Part shown: piece after piece, positions 11,779-23,432 of the stretch
Layout of the letters: each line of letters begins with the position of its first letter
How positions within the stretch are numbered: position 1 is the first letter of the stretch
Source of the DNA: Alopecurus myosuroides
Taxonomy: Eukaryota > Streptophyta > Magnoliopsida > Poales > Poaceae
Length of the DNA stretch: 64,000 nucleotides
Direction: 5' to 3'
NCBI GenBank assembly: GCA_028641055.1
Contig: CM054057.1
Location: forward strand, 720,436,310-720,500,309
Translations under genes and position numbers: made by a program
Notes under the pieces: model-generated
Told to the model about the DNA's origin: nothing
The model's input: the letters and a program-made list of their open reading frames with translations, nothing else
The model's database searches: none

Positions 11779-13355
11779 TGATGCTATGGATGGTGTGTTG
11801 AGAACCCCAAGAGGAGGGTGTGATGAGTACATCGGTAAGAATTTCCCTAAGTTAAGAACCAAGGTTATCAATCCAGTAGGAGAAAGAGGATCTTCGGAAA
11901 GTTGATGCCACTGACGGTGGTGATGGCGCCTCACCGGTGTCAGCAACAACGCGGAACCTGCACACAACACAACCAAAATACTTTCTCCCAACGGTACAGT
12001 GAGGTTGTCAATCTCACCGGTCTTGCTGAAAACAAAGATTAGACGTATAGTGTGGACAATGGTGTATGGTAAAGAAAGTAGGAAATTGTAGTGGTTTGTT
12101 TAACAGTGTAGGAAAATGGACCGGGGTTCATAGGTTCACTAGTGGTGTCTCTCCATAAAAGATAGCATGCTGGGTGAACAAATTACAACAGGTCAATTGA
12201 CAAATAGAGGTTGCACCGGAGTGCACATTAATGACATGATGACTACTATGATATTTAGTGCGGGCATTACAACAATATACATAGACCGTAATCTAACTGC
12301 ATCTATGACTAATAATCCATCCTCAGGTTATCATCTGAACCCCCTTAGGTATTAAGTTGCAAGCAACAAATAATCGCATTAAGCAATGTGTGTAATGTAA
12401 GCAATGATTGTGCACGCGGGCACTCACACCGTTGTTTTCTCCCTAGTGGCAACAACACATCCTCCCCCGTCATGTTTCTCTCACTCGAGCACAGGCGAAA
12501 AGGAGGCATGAACCCAACTATCGAGCATAAATACTCCCTCTTGGAGTCACTAGCAACTACTTGGCCAAAGCAACCACTAGCAACAGAAAGCATGCAAGAT
12601 CACAAATAACATATGCAATAAAGATTATAATAAACTTGGCATAAGTTCAATATTCATCGGATCCAAGCAAACACAGCACATAGAATTACATAAGAACAAT
12701 CTCGATCATGTTAGGCAGCTCACGAGATCTAAACATTGAGGCATAGGAGGGGAAGAACCATCTAGCTACTGCTATGGATCTGTAGTCTAAGGATGAACTA
12801 CTCACGCATCACTCCGGAGGCAGGCATGGTGATGAAGAGGCCTCTGACGATGATCTGCTCTCTGGCAGGGTGCCGGGAGACAGCTTCAGAACCCCCCTGA
12901 TCTAGGGTTGACGATGACGGTGGCTGCGGAACTTTTCGGGGATATTTGATCAGGTGCCTAGGGTTTTCCTTTGGAGGGGAATAAATAGGCAAAAGGGTGA
13001 CGTCGGTGGGCCACCAGGGTGGCCTCGCCACCCCTAGGCGCGGCCAAGGGGGGCCGCGCCTGGCTATGGTGAGGGCCCCCTGGTGTCCGTCTTCGACTCC
13101 TCTTCGGACTTCTGGATGCTTCCGGGGAAAATAGGAACTTCGAGATTCGTGGGGTCCAATTCCGATAATATTTCCAAAACAACTTTTCTGAAATAAAAAA
13201 CAACAGAAAACAGGGAACTGGCACTTGGCATCTTGTTAATAGGTTAGTCCCGGAAAACGTGTAAAAAATGCTATAAAGAAGGAAGAAAACATGTAGCAAT
13301 TGGCATAATATCAACATGGAACATCAGAAATTATAGATACGTTGGAGACGTATCA
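11779..13355 (-). repeat. 5' LTR of Athila-type (Sabrina-like) element
   Basis: A 1577-bp LTR: on the minus strand it begins TGATACGTCTCCAACGTATC (at 13355) and ends in ...CATCCATAGCATCA at 11779. The sequence is colinear with the solo LTR at 15406-16996 over its whole length (shared blocks include the ACTCCCTCTTGGAGT and GGACCGGGGT segments), which shows the two are the same family. Small open frames on either strand are not conserved between the two copies and are not genes. Confidence 0.85.
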
Positions 13356-13677
13356 CCCCCTCCCACCCCCGCGCCCTTCACATGACCATCCTCCCGATTG
13401 TGTGGTCGGTCTGTAGATCGCGAAACCGCATGGTGTTCAACTCTGACAGGCTTTCCGATGCGCGCGTTGCCGCCATGGTTTCAGACCACATGAAGCTTTG
13501 GATGGTACGTGCTCCCCGTCAGATTGACCTCGGTTGTCTCCGGGCCTGGTGTGACTCCTTACAGGACTAGCCCCCCCTGTAACCCTCCCGTAATCCTCTT
13601 ACCCCCTTCTCGGGGGCCTATTAATGAAAAATGTTCAGGTGGGCTTTTCTGCCCTCTGTTGCGCTCTCAAAAAAAGA
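13356..13677 (+). mobile_element. 3' end fragment of a LINE
   Basis: The plus strand encodes WSVCRSRNRMVFN followed by a short tail ending in WCDSLQD at 13570, resembling the end of plant LINE ORF2 after the zinc-binding RT-associated domain. A GC-rich 3' UTR follows, ending in GCGCTCTCAAAAAAA at about 13677, a typical LINE A-tail. The fragment begins exactly at the LTR end at 13355, so the Athila-type element is inferred to have inserted into this LINE; the rest would lie beyond the left edge. Confidence 0.65.
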
Positions 13678-15400
13678 GATGGGAATGCAACAGTTTACTC
13701 CATGCCAAAGTAGATTATGGGTGATTTGTTTTGCTCTTATGGGGTGGCTTATAGGTTCCAGAGTGTTGGAACTCAAAAGAAGTCTCCATTTTAAGTCAGC
13801 CTTATTGTACCGAGAAGACCAACTCTGGAATAGTTGGAGAAACTTTTAATTTTTAGGAAGCAATTGGAGAAAATGGTTGGGATCAGTTTCCCGCAGAAGC
13901 AAAATCAAAACGGTACATATATCCACCCCAATTCCTTGTTCCTATTTACAGAGTAATGCCACCGCAGGTCGTCTGGCTCGTTCCATCGTGTGCACGTGTA
14001 CGAAGCTGGCTAGCTCGGCCCACCACAATCGCTCGTGGCGTGCGCTCATACGGAGCTGCCTAGGTCGGTCCACCACCTAGGTACATACTTGAGTACAACG
14101 AAGCCCTGCATTAGTTAACCAGTTTTCGTGTACACAACAGAGGGAAAAACGACATTTCTTTTATTTTCTGGTTGGTTAGTATGTACGTGTATTTATATCC
14201 ACATACATGTGTTTACTTTCAAATTTTTTTAGTTAAATATGCTGATATAAATCAACACGCATATGTATTTATAAGGATAGTACATACAATACATAGCTCA
14301 ACATAGAGAATGAGCCAAAACTTTAGAAACCCAAAAGAAGTCTCCCATCAGTTTCTGGGAGCTTCTCCCCACAACAGTTTCTCCCCACAGAAATCCATAA
14401 GTAGGCTTAACACATGGAAATATGGGCTTGTGATTTACCTCCGGATTTTAAGTAGTATATAAGCTATTAAATGTTTAAAGTCTATGTTTGTATTTTCTTA
14501 TAAGCCTTTATGTTTTTTGTGTTAGTAACAATGTGGTTGAATTTTCACTTACATAATTTTTCCTTAAAAGTGAGGTTCAAATACAATTTAACCATAAAAT
14601 CTTCCTCGCTAACTCAAAATTCTAGATCAACTAGTTTGTTTAGGGGGCATGTGGTGGGCGTGGATACAAACGCTATTTGAACATGCTTGATTTTGAACGC
14701 AGTGGAGGTAGTCAGATAGCCCCGCTAACCACAGGAAGACGTGACCGGAAGTTTTCACCTTCTTCGAAAGTAAGAAATAAAACACAACTTGAGGCTCATA
14801 GATGATCACACTTCCTAGAATGTGATATAATTAAGACACCTACCATTTTTCTGGATCTAGGTGCTGACCATCTACACATCCGGATCTCTCGTTGATCTCG
14901 TAAAAAAATATAGATGGATGTAATAGTCTAGGTTGTAGGTGATTGCCTAGGAAACGAGGAATGGTCGGCATCTTGTCCTCATGCTAGCAGAAAAAATTAA
15001 ATCATGTTTCGAGAGGAGAGAAAGATGATAATGTAAGGGTTTTAACCCATATTGTGAAGAGATTCTCTCCGGTTTGTTCGAAGAGTGAGTTTCAAGCTCT
15101 AAGTCTAAAATTTATTGACTCGACACAACGAAAGCCAAAGAATATTTATAAGAGTTAGCAACTGATTTTTCAATCCAGTCACACTTGTGAGTATACTTGC
15201 TTGGTACAATTTGATAGTAACAACTGTGATAAAATAGCAATAGTAAAGTGATAATAATAGTAGTAGTAAAATAATAGTAGCAATAGTAATAACAGAAGTA
15301 ATTAATTGTGGCTGGAGGATTAAAACAAATGTAGGCTCAGGGACAGATCAACGGGTGTTGCATGGATGAAATAGCTCATCTAATGGTAGTAACATAGGGC
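13678..15400. other. Intergenic, unassigned
   Basis: I see no gene. The stretch holds an AACTCAAAAGAAGTCTCC segment (about 13770) and a related ACCCAAAAGAAGTCTCC segment (about 14331) in direct orientation, perhaps ends of an unclassified DNA element. There is also a TAGTAATAG-type trinucleotide-rich tract at about 15235-15300 resembling internal sequence of Triticeae gypsy elements. Short open frames lack any recognisable domain. Confidence 0.5.
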
Positions 15401-17001
15401 ATGTCTGATGGCGTGTAGACACACGTTCGTTGGGAGATACTAAGAGAAAGGTATGAAGAGTACATCAGCTAGTTTTCGCTCAGTAACAAACCAAGCTTTA
15501 ATCGGACCAGTAGGAGAAAGAAATCACTTGTGAAGGTTTTTGACAGCTGATGTTGGCAGTGCGCACTACCAGGCTCAGCAGCAACGTGGAATCTGCACAC
15601 AGCACAACCAAGATACTTTGCCCCAATGAAAAAGTGAGGTTGTCAATCTCACCGGTTTTGCTGGACACAAAAGATTTGATGTATAGTATGGAAAAATGAT
15701 GTTTGTTTGCAGTGAATGAAAAGAGAACAGTGATTGCAGTAGGTTGTATTATCAGTGTAAAAGAATGGACCGGGGTCCACAGTTCACTAGTGTCTCTCCG
15801 AAACAGATAAATAACAAGTTGGGTAAAAATAATTACAGCTGAGCAATTGACAGAGATAGAGGCTGCACCGTAGTGCATATACAAAACACGATGATTACTA
15901 TGAGATTTATTTGGGCATTACAACATGATACATAGACCGTAATCCAACTGCATCATGACTAATAATCCACCATGAGAACGTAATCCAAGCAGACTTTGGA
16001 TATTAAGTTGTAAGCAACAAATTATTGCATTAATTAAAGTGTGTAATGTAAACAATAGAATTATTCTTAGACAAAACATTGTTGTTTTCTCCCTAGTGGC
16101 AACATCACATCCACAATCTTAGAAGTTATTGTCACTCTCCCAGATAACTGGAGGCATGAACCCACTATTGAGCATAAATACTCCCTCTTGGAGTTACAAA
16201 CATCAACTTGGCCAGAGCATCTACTAGTAACGAAGAGTATGCAAGAACATAAATAACATAAACATGATAGATTCATAATCAACTTGAAATAACATTCAAT
16301 ATTCATCGATCCCAGCAAACACAACATGTAGCATTACAATAAGATGATCTTGATAATGTTAGACAGTTCACGAGATCTAAACATGATGGCACAAAAGGAG
16401 GAGAAGACAACCATCTAGCTACTGGTATGGACCCGTAGTCCAAGGATGAACTACTCACGCATCACTCCGGAGGCATGCATGGTGATGTAGAGCCCTACGG
16501 TGATGATTTCCCCTCCCGGCAGGGTGCCGGGAAGAGCTTCAAAACCCTCCCGAACTAGGGTTGACGACGGAGGCGGCTACTGAACATTTCGTGGATGGAG
16601 GCTCGGTTATTTAGGGTTTTCCCGAGGAGGAGTTTATATAGGTGAAAGGGCAACGCCGGTGGTCACCCGAGGGTCCCACGCCACGTGGTGGCACGGCCAA
16701 GGGAGGGTCGCGCCACCCTATGGTGTGGCTGCCCCGGAGCCCCTTCGGGTCTACTCCGGACTCTGGGTACGTGACAGAAAAATAGGACCCTATTTTGTTT
16801 CGTCCAATTCCGAGAATATTTCTAGAACAACTATTCTAAAACAAAAACAACAGAAAAACTGGCGGTGTGGCATCTTGTTAATAGGTTAGTTTCAGGAAAT
16901 TCATAAAAATGGTATAAAGTGTATAGAAAACATGTAGCTATTGGCATAATAACAAAATGGAACATAAAAAATTATAGATACGTCAGAGACGTATCAATGT
17001 C
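15401..17001 (-). mobile_element. Solo LTR of Athila-type (Sabrina-like) family with target duplication
   Basis: The LTR occupies 15406-16996 (1591 bp), beginning TGATACGTCTCTGACGTATC on the minus strand. It is bounded by a perfect 5-bp duplication ATGTC at 15401-15405 and 16997-17001. No interior, primer site or second LTR is attached, so this is the product of recombination between the two LTRs of a former complete element. It is clearly related to 11779-13355 but more diverged, with several indels. Confidence 0.9.
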
Positions 17002-17925
17002 TCGCAAATGTAGTCGTGCGTGCTTGCTATAAGAAATTGCACGACATATTTTGTCCAACCATCCCATTTCAACGATACAATCATAGAACTAATGTTAATT
17101 AAGGTGCTCATTTTAGAAAGCACTGGAACAAAGCATTAATGAATAATGGATACATGTAATCCTCGTATTAAATCACTTCTTTGTTGAATATCCCAACATG
17201 TAAGCTTGGGGCCTCGGTTTCGAACTATAATAGGTGCATACAACTTGCAGATATAAACTAAAATAATGGATATACCCATGAAAATATAACACGTTCAGTT
17301 ATGATATCATGGCACTCGGTTCGTAGCATCAAGCATTAAGCATAACAAGTTGCAAAAACCGACTACATTAGTGTATTAGTCACACATGAATGGAGAAGTC
17401 ATGGTTGGTTGATGGAGAGCCGTTGGTGATGAGGATGGTGACGATCTCCCCTCTCCGAAGGCCGAAATCAACCTCCAGATTAGCTCTCCAAGGAAAAACA
17501 GAGGGTCTCGGCGGCTCAGTATCGTGAACACAGGGACATGACTGCGTGCTTAGGGTTTTTGGTCAAGGAGAAGGCTTTTAAATTGAAGGGGGCCTAGGGG
17601 TGGGGTCCACACCCATCAGGCAACCAGGGGTGCAGCCAGGAGTGGACCCACGCCCTCAAGTCGCCTGGTGGCTATGGGGCCACCTCTAGGGCTCCCCTTC
17701 TGTCTTCGTGACTCTCTTCTCCCAAAACTCTTTTTCTGAAATATTCGGGATTAATCCTCGAAATACGATTTCTGCACAAAAACAAGACACCAAAGAAATT
17801 CTGCTAAAAACATCGCCAGTACATATTAGTTTTTTTCCAAATTACACAAATTAGAGGCAAAACAATATCAATAGTGTTTGAAAACGTAGATACGTTTGGG
17901 ACGTGTCATCTCCCCCAAGCTTAGC
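17002..17925 (-). repeat. Degraded gypsy 3' LTR with polypurine tract
   Basis: Read on the minus strand, 17925-17909 gives the purine tract region GCTAAGCTTGGGGGAGA, immediately followed at 17908 by an LTR start TGACACGTCCCAAACGTATC. The LTR body (about 17400-17908) shows eroded similarity to the Sabrina-like LTR, such as the GATGGTGACGATCTCCCCTC block. Just inside, GCTTGAGGACAAGCAATAAG is the sequence that usually precedes the purine tract in this lineage. The left end of the LTR is not clear. Confidence 0.6.
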
Positions 17926-19850
17926 TTATTGCTTGTCCTCAAGCAATAAGGTTGACAAACTGGACACGATAAAAAAATTGACAAATATATTTTCTTCATA
18001 TGATGCTCATAAGTTTATGCGATGATCAGGTTTTTACTAGTATATGACAACAACTAAAAAAATAAATGCAACTTAGCGAATAGATTAACTCGTGAAAAGA
18101 ACACAAAGAACTAAGAATTAATAAGATGAAATTTTAAACACCAACAAAGTTGCAATAATCATGATACAACATGGAAGAGTGATATCTCGCTTTCTCTTTA
18201 TTGCAAAGCAAAACATAAATGCTAGAACACCTCCGAAGTTTAAATGGCGACTAGATATAAAGATTTGAAAACAAGCAATAGCACAATCATACCTCAATAA
18301 ATAATATTTTCGAACAATACACATTACACTCAGAATGAAAATTATGATTATTTAATCGGTTCTTAAAGAAGGATGAAGACTCAACATAAATGTAAAGGAT
18401 ATGCCCTTTGTAGAGACGACTGCGATAAAGCTTTTCATTTAAAAAAAGATGTTATGAAAATAATTATGAGAGCTGTGTGTTTTTGTCAACGAATGATAAG
18501 TAATAACGTGATATTTCCTATGCTAACTTGATATCTTCTGTTAAAATGATCGATATCATTTGACAATGGGGCGTTATGGTTCTTAGCTGATTTTTGGTGC
18601 ATATTATGTCTTGTATATTCGACATTGGTGTGTGCTTGTAATCTCTTGTTGTTATTTATCTTATGTTTATTTTCTTGTTTCGGAAACACTCATGAGATAT
18701 ACAGGAATCTTGCCATTCATGGATGCGCTAAATGGGTCGTTGAGATTTATAGTAATTCAACCAAATTTTGTCAACATTCGAGCAAATACCACGTCACATG
18801 ATTGACTCTATGTGTATGCCATTTTTAGTCCGAGCTCGCTTAGAGAGCAGAAGTAGGACCAATTTTTTCACATGGGGGAGTGAGACCAGTTTAAATACCA
18901 ACGAGAGGGGGGCAAGGAGGAACGAACGAAAAATATGGGTATGCTTGACTCTCCGACTCCGCTAAGGTTTTCTTTTTATGGCACTCAGGTAGTTGGGCCG
19001 CAGGCTCTAATGGGCCTTTCTCTACGGAGGAGGATCCCACCACGTTGGCGACGGGTGCTCTTGTATGACGCTCTAGTGCGGCGCTATCCGCCCCTGCCGC
19101 CTGAAGCAACCGCTTCCCAAGCCGCTTCAAATAAGACCGAATAAAAAAAGGTATGTACCATTATTTAATTTTTTTATGTTATAACAAATTTCAAATATGA
19201 AACTTTAAAATTTGAACAATTTTCTAATATGAACATATTTTAATTTTCAAATGGTTTTCAAATCTGAACTAAATTTTCATTTGAACAATTTTAAATATAA
19301 ACAATTTCTAAATAAAAAAATTGGTTGAAACAATTTTTTAAAATTAATCTAAACAAAATTTTGATTTGAACGATATTAAATCTGGACATAATTTTGATCT
19401 GAACAATATTTGAATTTACATTTTTTTTTAACTCGCATGTTCTTGAAAAACATAAAAAGTGGAAAAAAACTGTAACAAAAAATAATATACAATAGAAAAC
19501 ATAAGACAAGAACAAAAAAGGAAACGAAAAAAAAAAAAGGAAATAGATAAATAAAAACAACCGAAATGGAAAGTTCCGGGACTGAGCCGGCCCACCAGCG
19601 TCGCTTGTACCGCAGCGCGGCCGTCTCGCACCACCTACCGGCCGTATATAGGGTTTGCCGTTGCCGACATTACATATTGGAAAGGTCACGTGGGCTAAGT
19701 TTATTTTTGAAGGCCTATTTGTATTGTGGGCATCTACAGCTCGTGTACTACCGAATGAAGCAGGTCAACTACCAACGTTTGGATTTTCTCAAAAAAAAAA
19801 ACTACTTGTTTGGATGGAATCGATGCCCGGTCAAGATGAGCAATTATGAA
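17926..19850. other. Intergenic, AT-rich, no gene recognised
   Basis: 17926 to about 18050 is probably the eroded 3' interior of the preceding gypsy relic. The remainder has no recognisable gene. 19150-19430 is an A/T-rich tract of repeated TTTGAACAATTTTAAA- and AAATATGAAC-like words, typical of the interior of grass DNA transposons; element ends were not found. Short frames at 18891-19144 lie in GC-richer DNA but match nothing I know. Confidence 0.45.
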
Positions 19851-19856
19851 CCAACG

Positions 19857-19949
19857 TGCATGGCGCAGATCTCAAGTTATATCGGTGGACTTACATACTC
19901 GAGCCTTTTATCTAGTTTAGCCTAGCAATTTCGTTTAGCCTATAAGTAG
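19857..19949 (+). promoter_or_regulatory. Core promoter of the cysteine-rich gene: RY-type element and TATA box
   Basis: TATAAGTAG at 19941-19949 lies 65 bp before the ATG at 20014. TGCATG (RY/Sph core, CATGCA on the other strand) lies at 19857-19862. Both motifs sit in matching positions upstream of the paralogous pseudogene (22262 and 22203), so they are conserved between duplicates. RY elements bind B3 factors active in seeds, so seed expression is a hypothesis only. Confidence 0.55.
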
Positions 19950-20013
19950 GATCGTTCTACTCGTTCCTATTTACTCCACCACTTAGTCCATCCTCAAATT
20001 CTTCTCTGACAAT

Positions 20014-20460
20014 ATGGCTGCAGGTTCAGCCACTCGCGCTCTCAAGGTGGCCGCCTTTGCTGCTGTCTTCGCCGTGCTGATCCTGCCATCCATGGCGCGC
20101 TGTGGGTCGCAGGGCCCAAAACCCGTGGCACCTCCGGCGCCGGCGCCGGCACCGGTGCCCGCACCATCGCCGGAAATAAAGTGCAGCGAATGTGATTCGT
20201 ACTGCAACTCGACCTGTGGCGTTGAGGTTCTCGCAAGATGCGACTTCTGCGGCCCTTCCAACTGTGATGACTGCAAATCCGAAGCGGCCAAGGATTGCAG
20301 GGCCAAGTGCACCGGCATCAACTGCCACGCCTGCGACAGCGGAGATTTCCCACAATGCCGCAGCATCTGCAATGGATCTTTATGCTCGTTCTGCCGAGAG
20401 CAAGGTGCTAAGAACTGCCGTACCTCCTACGCACGCCGGTGCGCCGACACCTGCATATGA
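20014..20460 (+). CDS. Small secreted cysteine-rich protein with four CxxxCxxxxCxxC repeats
   Basis: A single-exon gene of 148 residues. Residues 1-30 form a signal peptide (basic start, hydrophobic AAFAAVFAVLILPSMA). A Pro/Ala hinge (about 35-52, PAPAPAPVPAPSP) follows, then a cysteine-rich domain. That domain has 19 cysteines arranged in units of 19-20 residues: unit spacing is C-x3-C-x4-C-x2-C-x7 in units three and four, with slight variants in the first two, and the chain ends CADTCI. The even spacing suggests a repeated disulfide or metal-binding module. The protein is probably exported to the apoplast or a storage compartment. I do not recognise the family, so the role (defence peptide, seed protein, other) is unknown. 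A broken tandem paralogue at 22332-29908 shares promoter, signal peptide, hinge and the CADTCI end, which supports it as a real gene. The start follows a TATA box by 65 bp. Confidence 0.75.
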   Translation: MAAGSATRALKVAAFAAVFAVLILPSMARCGSQGPKPVAPPAPAPAPVPAPSPEIKCSECDSYCNSTCGVEVLARCDFCGPSNCDDCKSEAAKDCRAKCTGINCHACDSGDFPQCRSICNGSLCSFCREQGAKNCRTSYARRCADTCI

Positions 20461-20689
20461 AGCAAAGCAAGAAAACGATCGACGAGGTTGCATCTCTTGC
20501 CTGGTCCAATCTCGGTGCTTGTGTTGTGTACGCATCTACCTTATGTTGTGACAGGTAACAATGTTGGAGTACCTTATCATTTAGTAGTACTAATTCTCAT
20601 CAAATACTTGGCAAAGTATCGCACATACAACTCGGTATTTTGATTTGGATCGACCTTCACTTTTCAGGTTTTGCGTGCACCTGTTTTTT

Positions 20690-22130
20690 ATATTTTTTGA
20701 TAAAGGAAATATATTAATATCGCTGAGATACCAATTACACCCAACCTATGCACGAACAAGATGTTACAAACGACATCCAAGATACACACAACCTAAAAGA
20801 GAAAAAGAACAAAAAAAAGGCCCCACCACGGTAATCAACTCCTTGTAGCAGCAGCCCAACAAACCAACGCCAAAGACAAAAACGTTGTGCAAAAGCGACG
20901 TCTCCAAGAAGAGAAACAAGCCACAAGCTCCATCGTCGCCTGACCCAAGATCATAGGTTTTCACACTAGACAAAGTCAAAACTCTCAGAACAATATCTTC
21001 AGCAAGGTATTGACATACACAACCAATGAAGAAAAGTCAAGACTCGACACTCGAGGAGCGCCACCAAACTTGAATTTCTCCAGTGATGCCAAGTCAAGCC
21101 TACTCCTGCAAGTCATCAAACATCAGCCTCACAGGTACCATATCCTAAATTGGATCTGAATACCGGGCTCTGTGAAGCAAAATCTTCATCGCCTCGAAGA
21201 CCCCCTGCCTTCAATCTCAGTCACAATGACCTTCTCCACTGTCGTGTACAACATAAAAATCCTGTAGCCCACATGTCCCATACTGTCAACATCTAGTGGA
21301 GCTTCGCACCGCATCCTCATGAAGCCACACTGGCTGATATAGGTGAGGTGAGCATGAATGCATCCGTGAACATTCATGAGCCAATCCGTGAAGATTTCTG
21401 ACAGAAGATCCGGAACACGGCAATGGCCAGATCGAAGAGGATCAGACACGTAGAACATTGCCTCGTGAGCTAGAAGAACACTAGGAGCACCACCTTTGTT
21501 CTCAAGACTCGCATGACCCCACGCCGCTAGTAATCTCTTAGCAGGAATGGAAACTGAGAAGAGCGCAACCCAATGCGCGATTGCAGATCGTCGCCGACGT
21601 GGCCAAAGCAGAGGCAGACTTCCCAGCATCAAAAGCCTGGGTTTCCTACAAGCACAGATCGAGGCCCTGCGGCCCGGACCGAACGCCAAACATACCAAAG
21701 ACGGCAACACTGATGGCGCGCCTCCGCCTCCTCTTCGCCACTCCATCGGAGATCCTCGGGCGTCGGCAATCGTGGCTGCGCCTCCTGGCCGACTGCCGCC
21801 ACCACCACGCAAACGCGCAATAGGAGGCAACAAGCACCTTCGCACCGCTAGCCACATCACCGCCGCTCCATAGGTCCGCCCAAACCCATCCTGGAGCGAG
21901 GCATTAGGGAGCCACGGATCCCAGGCTCCCAGCCGAAGAGCGACGAATCCCGTCCTCCCACGCGTCGTCGCCTATCCACAGGCCGCAGTTGAAGACCAAG
22001 ATCTGCCGCAGCCACGATGTGGGAGATCCTCGTCGCCACCACGATGGAAGAGTCCTCATTGTTATGCGTAATTATACTATTTCTCTATTTTTTCCTGCAT
22101 AATTACGCCATCGGGTGACCTTTCCGTAAA
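20690..22130 (-). repeat. Unclassified interspersed repeat or retroposon
   Basis: The stretch between the two cysteine-rich copies reads, on the minus strand, from GC-rich sequence (about 22030-21550) to an end near 20690 with a T-rich plus strand (TTTTTTGATAAAGG, giving an A-rich minus end). The plus-strand phrase TACCAATTACACCCA near 20729 recurs in grass repeats that I remember. A 224-codon minus frame (21186-21860) has no domain I recognise. I treat it as a repeat, not a gene. The class (LINE-derived, SINE or other) is uncertain. Confidence 0.4.
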
Positions 22131-22202
22131 AAAAAACAGGGTCAAACTACCATGGTTAGATGAGGAATCGTGCCCGGCCAAGATGAGCTATTCTGACCAA
22201 CG

Positions 22203-22270
22203 TGCATGGCGCTCAAGTTGTAACTTGGTGTACTTGCATATAAAGTATGTGTAGTTTAGCCTATAAGTAA
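22203..22270 (+). promoter_or_regulatory. Conserved promoter relic of the paralogous pseudogene
   Basis: TGCATG at 22203-22208 and TATAAGTA at 22262-22269 occupy the same relative places as in the intact copy. The surrounding sequence (CCGGCCAAGATGAGC, TTTAGCCTATAAGTA, CTTAATCCATCCTCAAATTC) aligns with 19825-20010, showing that the duplication included the promoter. Confidence 0.55.
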
Positions 22271-22557
22271 CATCGCTGTGCTCCTTCTTTTGTATACCAC
22301 TTAATCCATCCTCAAATTCTTCTCTAACAATATGGCTTCAGGTTCAGCCGGATCTCGAGCTCAAGGCGGCCGCCATGGCTGCCGTCCTAGCCTTGCTAGT
22401 CCTCCCCTGCTTGGCGCACTGTGGGTCACAGGGCCCGAAACCCGTGCCACCTTCCGCGCCGGCACCAGCGCCCGCACCGTCGCTGACAATGAAGTGCAGC
22501 GATTGTGAGTCGTAGTGCGACTCGAGGTGTGACGTCGAGGTTCCCGCATGATGCACC

Positions 22558-23142
22558 TGTTAGACATTATACGATCTAGATGCAATCTAGATCATGAGTG
22601 ACAGACAAACCTAGAACACATAATTGGATCAGATCAAGAAAACAGAGAGGTTTAGGGGATTTACAGGCTCCAGCATTAGAAGACATCGCCGCCTGCTTGG
22701 TGCAGGCGAGGTTGAGGGTCGGTGTAGATGTAGCAGGGGTCGATGAAGATCGCTGGATCACGCGGTGACCCTCAGGCCTCCACCGGCACTGTCCGGGGAC
22801 GGCACGGCGAGGTTCCAGCTCTTCCTGTTGCTTGTGCGCAGCTGCGATCGGGGCAGAACGTGGGAGTGTTGGGGGAGCAGGGTGACTGAGCGCTAACTCT
22901 CGTAGATCGCCAGCAGCCAGGCTCCCCCCTTAATATATGCGCATGCAAACAGGGGGCCAGAACCATTAGTTGGTTAGGGCGCCCCCGATCGGGGCGTTTT
23001 AGATGCGTACGTGAAGGTCACGAACGTTGGTTCGTGGGCCTTCACTTATCTCTTTATTTTCGTCTTTATCTCTTTATTTATTTTTTTCCCTAACGTTTAT
23101 CTCTTTGACTCGGTTCAGTTTGAACCGTGAGATCAACCAACA
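22558..23142 (-). repeat. 3' LTR of the copia element
   Basis: 585 bp, bounded on the left by the GCACC duplication and on the right by the purine tract. Essentially identical to 29091-29675, with one visible substitution. Confidence 0.93.
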
Positions 23143-23432
23143 TTCTCCCCCTTGATCATTCGGTTTAAACTTCATTTGCCCATTCTCCATAGGAATAATA
23201 TACCAAAGTGAGGTGTTACAACAACTAATAAAATGTCGTTGAACCTCAACACCTATGGTACACCAGCCTATTTCGAATGGATATCATATTTCTTATTGGG
23301 AGTGGTTCTTGTAATGGTCCCTTTATTCCAGAATCATAGGGCTTCCAGTAATCCCATGCCGGCAACATGCTCATGAAAAATACTGGGTGGTAAGCCCTTT
23401 CGTTAGCGGATCCGCAAGCATACGAGTCGTAC

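Noticed and set aside
13877..14080. 67-codon plus frame.
   Set aside because: No domain, no promoter or splice context; chance frame.
21186..21860. 224-codon minus-strand gene.
   Set aside because: No recognisable domain, sits in an interspersed repeat, and overlaps plus frames of similar quality.
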